A DNA stretch of 24,565 nucleotides. It comes from Pigoraptor vietnamica. Taxonomy: Eukaryota > Opisthokonta > Filasterea. Below the pieces are notes generated by a model. It saw nothing but the letters and a program-made list of their open reading frames with translations, was not told where the DNA came from and searched no databases. The DNA lies in assembly GCA_943704525.1 (NCBI GenBank), contig CALSCQ010002016.1:5001-29565 (forward strand), in the 5' to 3' direction. The first letter of the stretch is position 1. Each line of letters begins with the position of its first letter. A program made the position numbers and the translations under genes. This document shows positions 9,509 through 16,900 of this stretch, piece by piece.

Positions 9509-9660
9509 GTAAGCTCAATAAAGCCATAAAATGTCCGGGTACCTTTGTACGGACATGTCCGGAATCAGGAAACTTCTAGACCTGTACAGTCTTCAACAGT
9601 TCTCGCCTGAAAACAACGGAAATTCGATTCCATTAATTGTAAACCTGCCTTCTCTTTCCA
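9509..9660 (+). other. Possible 5' UTR intron of the Hikeshi gene
   Basis: A good donor (GTAAGC at 9509) and a pyrimidine-rich acceptor (CTTCTCTTTCCAG ending at 9660) bracket an A/T-rich segment. Removing it would also remove an upstream ATG at 9531, whose frame otherwise reads out of phase across the real start at 9695. The segment contains the perfect palindrome CGGACATGTCCG at 9550-9561 and an extra half-site ATGTCCG at 9531. The intron is predicted from motifs only. Confidence 0.35.
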
Positions 9661-9694
9661 GCGCTGAAGGCCCCTTGGAGGGGTACCTGCGAAA

Positions 9695-10992
9695 ATGTTC
9701 GGGTGTATTGTGGCCGGGCGCTTGGTGGGTGCATGGACCTGTGTTCGGCTGCTCGGCTGCACACACGCGCACGAAAGCACACACAAATACGCACGCACGC
9801 ATGCAGACACACACAATACATACATACAACACACACACATACACACATACACACATACACACACACACACACACGCTCACACGAACACGAACACGCACAT
9901 ACATACATACCAACACACACACATATACACATACACGCGACGCATGCACACTCGCGCTCTCGCTCACGCACGCACACGCATACGCTCACACGCTCAAATA
10001 CGCACACACATGTACACGCACACGCACACACGGACACGTACACGAGACGACACGTAAGACACACAACAATGGCACGTACATGCACACACACACGCACTCG
10101 TACACACGTACAACACACACACGCGCACGCGCGCGTCGCGCCTCCTTCACGGTTTCTGACTCAGAATTTCCCACTTCCGCGCAGGTCCAAGCCGAGCCCA
10201 TCCAGGTTGACCCAATGCGCTTTGTGTTTGAGATCCCCGACGCCAACAACATCAACCACATTGTCGTGTTTCTCACGGGAACGGTGGCGTTTCCACCAGG
10301 ACTCGGCGCGTCCGTATACTTTGGTTGGCCGAAACCCGAGACTGTCTGGCAATACCTCGGCTTTCTCTCCAACGACAAGCCCAGCGCCGTCTTCAAGCTC
10401 GCAAAGACGCGGCCAAAGGCGTCGTCGGAAGGCAATCCTTTTGGCGCAGACGTGGAGATGATGGGGACGATGGGCGAGGAGCGGATCGTCGCGCAGATTG
10501 GCATCTCGATCGAGCCGCTGGAGCAAATTCAGCAGCAGACGCCCGCAGCGGACCCCGCAACACAGGTGAGAATGGATAGGTGTTAGGTGTTTCCCCCTAC
10601 CCCACCCCAAAGAAAAAAAAGGCGTTCGTGCGATTGAGGATTACACATACACTTTCCTACTGGACGTGCCCGTTACACCACATTCATGCACCAGCACGAC
10701 ATGGAGCGATGACATTGCGTATACGCGCGTCTTTCACATGTTGTTTTGTCTTCTCTTTTGTGCTTCGTTCGACTCCCATCAACACGTGACCACTCCGCAG
10801 GTGACTCCGAACACGGTCGTAACAGCCGTTCAGAAGATGTTGCAACACTTTTTCAACTACGCCGAATCGTTTGCGGTCCCTCCCAACCAGCTGCGCCTCG
10901 GTGAGACGTACGTGCCGTCATCCACAGTAATGGCGTGGTACAACAACTTCGAACGGCGAATACAGGGCGACCCCAACTTTTGGAAGGAGTAG
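9695..10992 (+). CDS. HIKESHI: Hikeshi / OPI10 family protein, Hsp70 nuclear import carrier
   Basis: Three exons (9695-9724, 10185-10565, 10801-10992), all phase 0, give 200 residues plus TAG; the human protein has 197. Exon 1 encodes only ten residues, MFGCIVAGRL, and joins to VQAEPIQVDPMRFVFEIPD, matching the family's conserved start. Other family hallmarks are INHIVVFLTGTVAFPPGLGA, VYFGWP, WQYLGFLSNDKPSAVFK, AQIGISIEPL, and the C-terminal WYNNFERRIQGDPNFWKE. In animals Hikeshi binds Hsp70 and FG-nucleoporins and carries Hsp70 into the nucleus during heat stress; the yeast relative is OPI10. The family identification is from sequence recall and is strong. The 460-base first intron is a degenerate CA repeat. 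A TATA box lies about 250 bases upstream. Confidence 0.95.
9760..10134 (+). repeat. Degenerate CA repeat filling intron 1 of the Hikeshi gene
   Basis: About 375 bases of CA with many CG, TA and GA interruptions (CACACG, CATACA) lie inside intron 9725-10184. The decay of the array suggests it is older than the pure (CA)34 array at 7733. Its CA strand is the sense strand, opposite to most other intron arrays here. Confidence 0.9.
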
Positions 10993-11643
10993 GGCGGACT
11001 CGGGCTTCACACACGAGTGTAGGAGCGCGTTGTGTTGCGTGCCGCGTTGCGTGTGTGCGTGCGTGCGTTGATCGGCTTGCGTGCGCGGCGTGCCTGCATA
11101 TGTACCAAGTGCATCAATTCCATCGCATCCTCTCCATCCCCTGCTGTCGCGAGATACCGAGCCAATACTGACTGGCCGTGACGCTGAGAGGTTGAAGGGG
11201 ACTTGACGTCGCGACACGCCCATTATGTTTCGACTTCGCCGGGTCACGAAGAGTGGTCCAACACGTGCAGTGAGTGAGTGAGTCATGGCCCAACCCCGTG
11301 CGGTGCCGAGAATTGGTGCCAGCTGAAGCGTCACAATTGGCCATGTTACCCCGATCTCTTTTGTTTCCACCGCCCGGACGCGCTTCCTCCCACCCACACA
11401 CGCACACCCGCGCGCACGTTTCGCGCTTTGCGCACGGGCTGAAACGGAAACTTGTCAATACAATGAGGGTTTGCATATGCACAGGCTCATGCGATATAGA
11501 CGAAGGCATATGTCTGCGTGGATCTGCGCTCTTCTCTTTCTCACGGTGCAGTGACGTTGCATCCGTTTTGCACACACAGTCTCGAAGCACCTTATTTGCG
11601 AGCAAGTCCTTCTCACTCGCGCAGCACCGACGCAGAGGCAAAA
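10993..11643 (+). other. Spacer between Hikeshi and oxidoreductase genes
   Basis: There are 651 bases without a supported gene. The first hundred, after the Hikeshi stop, are rich in TGCG and TGTG (about 11028-11090) and probably form the 3' UTR. A short GAGT repeat at 11271-11284 runs into TGAGTCA, an AP-1-like word that may be chance. The last 150 bases, before the ATG at 11644, are C/T-rich leader-like sequence. No TATA box is evident. Confidence 0.4.
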
Positions 11644-13599
11644 ATGGACGACGACGAGTACGTGCCCTTCCAGTTTCACGAGGGCGAGATTGCCGTGCAG
11701 GCACTCGCCGGCACGACGGACCTCGCCCGAGAGACGTCGGAAATGATAGCCCCCTTCGTCCCCGACGGCGCCCGCGCGTTCATCGAGCGCCGCGAATTCG
11801 CCGTGATCGCATCCGTGGACAGCAGCACGGGTCACGTGTGGGCGAGCGTTGCGTGGGGCACGAGCCCGAGCGCCGGGTTCCCTGTTCGCGTCGCCTCACC
11901 CCTCTCGCTACGTGTCACTTCGCGCATTCCGCACGGCGATCCCCTCCGCGCTGCGCTTGCGGCGGGAGAGTGCGCTGCGGGCGTGCTGTTCATCGACCTC
12001 GCCACACGCAAGCGCTTCCGCGTGAATGGCATTGCCGCACCGCTGTCAGACGGGAACGGAAAGGGCACGTCGTCGCAGTCCGCGGACGTGCTGACGCTCG
12101 AAATTTCCGTGAAGGAGGCGTTCCCAAACTGTCCAAAGTACATTAACAGACGCTACCCGACGCCGTCGAAGGGCGGGAAGGGATCAAGCACGTCGTCGCG
12201 CACGGCGTCTGCCCTCGCGCCCACCCCCGCACTTACCGATTCGCAGCGCGCGCTGATCGAGAGTGCCGACGCCATGTTCCTCGCGACATACCACGCGTGC
12301 ACCGACTCCGCCGACGCATCGCACCGCGGGGGTCGCCCTGGGTTCGTGCGCGTGCTCTCGCCCACCGCCATTGCATTTCCCGACTACCTCGGTAACGGCC
12401 TCTTCCAGTCGCTCGGCAACATCGCCGCCTGTCCGCGCGCGGGCGTTACGTTCGTCGATTGGGTCGGAGGGTCGACGCTGCAGTTGAGCGGCACGGCGCA
12501 GATCCACCAGGGCAACCGCGACTTCTCCGTCGCGCTCGCAAACGCCGGCGGGGGCTTCGACGCCAGCGAAAATCGGTGGATCTCGTTTCAGATTGAGAGC
12601 GTCGTCCAGTGCGAGCGGGCGGTGCCGTTCGATTACACGTACGGGGATGCGTCGCCGTACAATCCGCCGCCATCCGCAGAGCCCACCACGTGCGATTGGG
12701 TGTCGCGACTCGGTGGCCGTGGGCGCGCGAAGGGAGGGAGCCAGCAGGCGCAGCAGTCGCAGAGTGCCGGCGTGCTCATGCGCGTGGACAAGACCGTACG
12801 GCGCACCCCTTCGGTCATCTCGTTCACGCTGACGCCGGCCGACGCCTCGCACGCGCACCGCATCCCACGCACGTGGCGACCGGGGCAGTACGCCATCTTC
12901 AGCGTGTTGCAGGAGAGGCGACAGCCGGTCGTGCGCACGTGGACAATCTCCTCTCCGTCAGCGGGGACTGGCACACAGGGCGCACCCACGATCGAAGTGA
13001 CGATTAAGCGAAAGGACGGCGGTCTGGTCTCCACGCAGGCGCACTCGAACGCGTGGGCCGTGGGTTCGACTCCGCTCGAGTTCACGGGCATTGCGGGCGA
13101 GTTTTCCCTGTTTAAATTCGACGATTCCGGCGCCCTCCTCGTCGATTCTTCGCGCGTGTCGTCCTCTCTCAAGCTGCCGAACGGGCGCGCGGGCATTCTC
13201 CTACTCGGCGGCGGTGCGGGGATGACGCCACACGTGTCGACCGTCCGCGCCCTCGCGTCCATGCCCGACACTGGGCTGGACGTCGTGCTGTTGGAGGCCG
13301 CGTCGACCCCTTCCGACATTATATTCTCGAGCGAGCTCGGCGCTACGACGCGCAACTGCCCGACACCTCTCCGCCTCCTCACCGTCGTCTCTCGCGTCCC
13401 AGAGGGCAACGGCGGCAACCACCGAATCGACTCTGTGGGAAGGATCGACGCCGCCACGCTCGAGCGGCTAGTGCCAGACATCCGCATGCGGCGGATTCTT
13501 CTGTGCGGTCCGCCATCGTTCATGACGGCCGTGTTGCAGGCGCTGGCGACGCTGCGCGTGGCGCACGACCAGATTGACACGGAAAAATATGACTACTAA
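11644..13599 (+). CDS. PNPOx-like / ferredoxin-reductase-type FAD-NAD fusion oxidoreductase
   Basis: A single exon encodes 651 residues plus TAA. The ATG at 11644 (context GCAAAAATGG) is the first in frame; the open frame extends upstream only through non-ATG codons. Residues about 35-135 (FIERREFAVIASVDSSTGHV) and 198-320 (ASHRGGRPGFVRVLSPTAIA, FPDYLGNGLFQSLGNI) are two pyridoxamine-phosphate-oxidase-like split-barrel units of the kind seen in bacterial and fungal flavoproteins. Next comes a ferredoxin-reductase-type module: FAD site RPGQYAIF (about 411) and RTWTISS (about 430), nicotinamide site LLLGGGAGMTP (about 518), and the terminal LLCGPPSFM (about 618). Related bacterial fusions often carry a C-terminal plant-type 2Fe-2S domain; this one stops 33 residues after LLCG with no CxxxxCxxC motif. 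It probably transfers electrons from NAD(P)H through flavin; the acceptor is unknown. Its TG-rich 3' flank converges on the CFAP54-like gene. Confidence 0.8.
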   Translation: MDDDEYVPFQFHEGEIAVQALAGTTDLARETSEMIAPFVPDGARAFIERREFAVIASVDSSTGHVWASVAWGTSPSAGFPVRVASPLSLRVTSRIPHGDPLRAALAAGECAAGVLFIDLATRKRFRVNGIAAPLSDGNGKGTSSQSADVLTLEISVKEAFPNCPKYINRRYPTPSKGGKGSSTSSRTASALAPTPALTDSQRALIESADAMFLATYHACTDSADASHRGGRPGFVRVLSPTAIAFPDYLGNGLFQSLGNIAACPRAGVTFVDWVGGSTLQLSGTAQIHQGNRDFSVALANAGGGFDASENRWISFQIESVVQCERAVPFDYTYGDASPYNPPPSAEPTTCDWVSRLGGRGRAKGGSQQAQQSQSAGVLMRVDKTVRRTPSVISFTLTPADASHAHRIPRTWRPGQYAIFSVLQERRQPVVRTWTISSPSAGTGTQGAPTIEVTIKRKDGGLVSTQAHSNAWAVGSTPLEFTGIAGEFSLFKFDDSGALLVDSSRVSSSLKLPNGRAGILLLGGGAGMTPHVSTVRALASMPDTGLDVVLLEAASTPSDIIFSSELGATTRNCPTPLRLLTVVSRVPEGNGGNHRIDSVGRIDAATLERLVPDIRMRRILLCGPPSFMTAVLQALATLRVAHDQIDTEKYDY

Positions 13600-13915
13600 G
13601 AAGCGCGTGCAAATCGTGGCGCAGAGTGCGTGTGCGTACGCATGCCCTCTTGTGTGTGTTTGTGCGTTTGCGTGCGTGCGCGCGTACCTGTGTGTGTGTG
13701 AGAGTGTGTGTGTTGCCCAAGCGACCATTGTGTGTACCCGCTTGTGCACGTGCGAGCGAGCGATCAAATGTACATAGGCTGTTGAATCGATTGCAATTTT
13801 TCTTTCTGTCCAAACGCACGCAACGCACGCGAGCGCCCATTCCACGCAAGCACACATTCACACACATTCAACTCACAACAACAGCAATACAAAATGCTTC
13901 AGGCGTCGATGTCCC
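13600..13915. other. Convergent 3' spacer, mirrored TG-rich ends
   Basis: There are 316 bases between the oxidoreductase stop and the CFAP54-like stop. From about 13625 to 13745 the + strand is TG/TGCG-rich. From about 13812 to 13875 it is CA/ACGC-rich, so each gene has TG-rich sequence on its own sense strand after its stop. An A/T-rich centre at about 13765-13810 is the likely zone of cleavage and polyadenylation for both. No gene is seen. Confidence 0.5.
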
Positions 13916-16900
13916 TCACGGAAGGACGCCGAGGGGAACAAACACCGGCACGCGCGCACACAAGAATGCGCACAGCTCGGCGTTCTTCTCGATAATGCCA
14001 CCCATCGGATTGAACGCGGCCTCGAGCATGTTCACCATCGACCGCGTAAACTCCACCGTCGGCTTGGGCTGAGGCGCGGGCGGCGACGGCTGCGCATCCG
14101 CGGGTGTTCCAGCCTGTGAGTGAGAGAGAGAGATAGAGGAGCGTAAGCATATGCCAAGCACACACATGTCAGAAAGTTGAGGGTGCCTGTCGCGCGAGTG
14201 AGTTGGCGTGCGTGATGCTCACCGTGCCGTGTTCACTGACGGCGTCGAGGCGCCCAGCGAGGTCTGGACGGGCTGTGCGCACGGCCTCCTCGATAGCGCT
14301 CGTGTCGAGAAGCTCGTCAATCTGGCGCAGGCAGTCGTGCCACATGTTCTGCGTTTCGGCGGAGATGTTGTGAGCGAAGTGATAACAGCGAACGCAGGGA
14401 CTGACCAATGCGACACATCTGTGTGAAGACTCTCTTGCGAACTAGACACAGAGACATGCCACGCACACGTACCTTGACGTAGCCGGGGACGTCGAGGGGG
14501 CCCTCCTTCTTGTCGGCGGCCGCGTTCGTCTGCTCTCCTGGCTCGTCCGTCTCGCCAATTTCGCGGCGGAGTTCCTGCAGCGCGTGGTGGAGCGCGCGCA
14601 CTTTGGTCGCGCTGAAGTCGCGGACGCCAATGTCGTCGTCGGCGGCCTTCACAGGGGCAGGCGCGGGCACGGGCGCGGCAGCCGCGGGCTGCACACGTTA
14701 AAAGCAGTGAGAAGCTGTGCTCGCCCCCCGACTTGCACACTCGTACAAGCAGAGAGACACACACAGGCGCGCGCACACGCACACACACACACACACGGCA
14801 TACACAGACACGTGTGCCAAAATGTGCTGCGGGCACGCACGCACAAGGCCAACAGCAAACCCACCTGCGGCGACGGGTGCGCTTGCGGGTGACGGTTGTC
14901 CGACCGGTCCGACCGCGGGTCACGTGGCCTCTCTGGTTCCTGGGGCGGCTGCACAGGCGCCGGCGCGGTGGCAGCGGGCGCGCCGAGCAGGTACAGCAGC
15001 GTGAACGACTTCTCGCGGCTGTGCGACTCGTCGTCGGCGTTGGCCTCGCGACCGAGGTCAATCCAGTCGACGTTCGGATACCACTGCATGACGACAAGGC
15101 CGGGCTCCTTCACGCCCCTGCGCTGCCGGTCCTGCGCCTCTGCAGCGGCATCCGGCGCGCAGCACTCGCTGGCGTACGGAGGCACGCGGTCGCGGAGGTA
15201 GCGGTGCATGCGGCGGACCTTGGCAGCGCACCCGTCGTTCTCAAACTCGCACACGCGCGTCTCACGCTGGAGAAGCACGAGGTAGCACGCGAGTGAGAGC
15301 GTCGTGATGCCTTCGCGCGGCGTCGGGCTGTTCGGCACGAGCCCAGTCAGCAGGTTCATGCGCGGAGGGATGGCGACCGTCCCGCCCGTCAGGCTCGCCT
15401 GCTTGCTCTCGACGACTTCCGCGGCCGCGTATTCCGGAATCTTCGCGAGGTCCTTCTCCCCCAGCTTGTGGGAGGCGAGCTGCGGGGGCACGCGGTTGAG
15501 GACTTGCAGCATGCGCGTCATGTTGGCGGCGTCGCGGAGGGCCTTGGACGCGAGCTTCGTGTTGCCCTTGAGCATGTAGAGGGAGGCCACCTCCAAGTAC
15601 GCATCGCGAATCAGCCGGTGGTCGTGGTCGGTGGCGACGGCCAGCGAAATCGACTGGTTCAGCAGCTGAAGCGCAGCCTCAAACGCCGTCTCACCGCGCA
15701 TGGACCGCGGGAGGTGCGCCGCCACCGCAAGGGCCTGCAGCTGCATCGTCACCGACGCGCGCGGCTGCACGTAGCGCTGTCGCTCGGTGCCGCCGGACCG
15801 CGGCGCGGCCTTGGGGCCGGCCCCTCCAGCCGGTCGAGAGGCCGCCGACACAATCTCGGCGAGCGCCTCGCCGTCGATGCTGCAGCGCGTGATCTCCTCC
15901 TGCTCGGTGACGTACGACGTGTACGTGCGCGCGTGCACTCGGCCGAGGTTGAGGAGGAGGAGGGCCTTGATGTTCGGCATCGCCCACGCCGCCTGCTGGC
16001 ACACGTCGAGCCCCTCCTTCATCGCATCAAGCGCGAGCCCAAACTCGTTGCGGCGGGCGCGCGCGACCCCCACGCGCTGCTTGATCCGCGCGAGGAGGCG
16101 CCACCCGTGCGAGAAGACGTTGTTGGGCCGCTTCGGAGTCCCGTTCACCGTCGTCGAGCTGCTGCCGAACGGAATGGGCCACTCGTTGCCCACGTCGCGG
16201 AGGCCCGCGAGCGCGACGGCCTCGGCACGCTGGTAGGCGTCGAGAGAGAGCGCGGGTGCGACGCGCGCGAGTCGCTCCCTCTCCATCATGAGGTCCGCAA
16301 AGTGGACGAGGGCGGCGACGAGCACGTTTTGCAGGTGGCCGCCCTGCCCCGTGCACGCCGACACGAGCCTCTCAAACTCCGGAATGAGCGTCGCCGTCTG
16401 GCCCTTCTGCAGCAGCACGAGCAGGCGGAGAAGCTCAAAGCGCAGGCGTACGTGCGTGGCGTTCGCGTCCTTGCACTCGGTGAGCCCGTTGTCGCACTGC
16501 CGGCGCGCGTGCTCCGTGAACCCGCGGTCCAGCAGGAACTGCACGAGTCGGAGTCGCATCGCAAGCCAAAACCCGCCGTCCAAGTTGGCCCGGCAGCGCG
16601 AGTCCATCGTGACGGCCGAGGGGAGGCCTTGCATGGCGCTGCGCTGCGCCTTGCCCGAGCGCGCCTCTCCGCGCGTGGGACTCGCGCTCGTGGTCGCCGG
16701 GCGCTCGTCCCCGTCGTCGTCGTCGCGCTGCTCTCCGCCGCGGTGGATGAAGCGCAGCCGAGCCTGCGCCTCCTTGAGTATCGCCATGACCGACACGCAT
16801 ATCTGGATGGCGAGTCCGGACTCCTGCCGAGTGGCCGCAATGTCCGCCAGCAGCGCCTGCGCGTTACACAGCGTGTCGAGGTCCAGCAGGGCCATGCGCG

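Noticed and set aside
9517-9522. AATAAA as a poly(A) signal
   Set aside because: No plus-strand gene ends upstream of it. It lies in the leader or probable 5' UTR intron of Hikeshi.
9400-9600. A/T-rich island with TATATAAAG and AATAAA, resembling the promoter and poly(A) arrangement of a retroelement LTR
   Set aside because: No convincing TG...CA ends, target-site duplication, second copy or internal region was found. A host promoter for Hikeshi explains the TATA box.
14397-14444. Acceptors nearer the donor of the second CFAP54-like intron
   Set aside because: ACACAG at about 14425 and GTCAG near 14405 give the wrong phase and reach a stop. The acceptor ACGCAG ending at 14349 keeps phase 0 and leads into NMWHDCLRQIDELLD.
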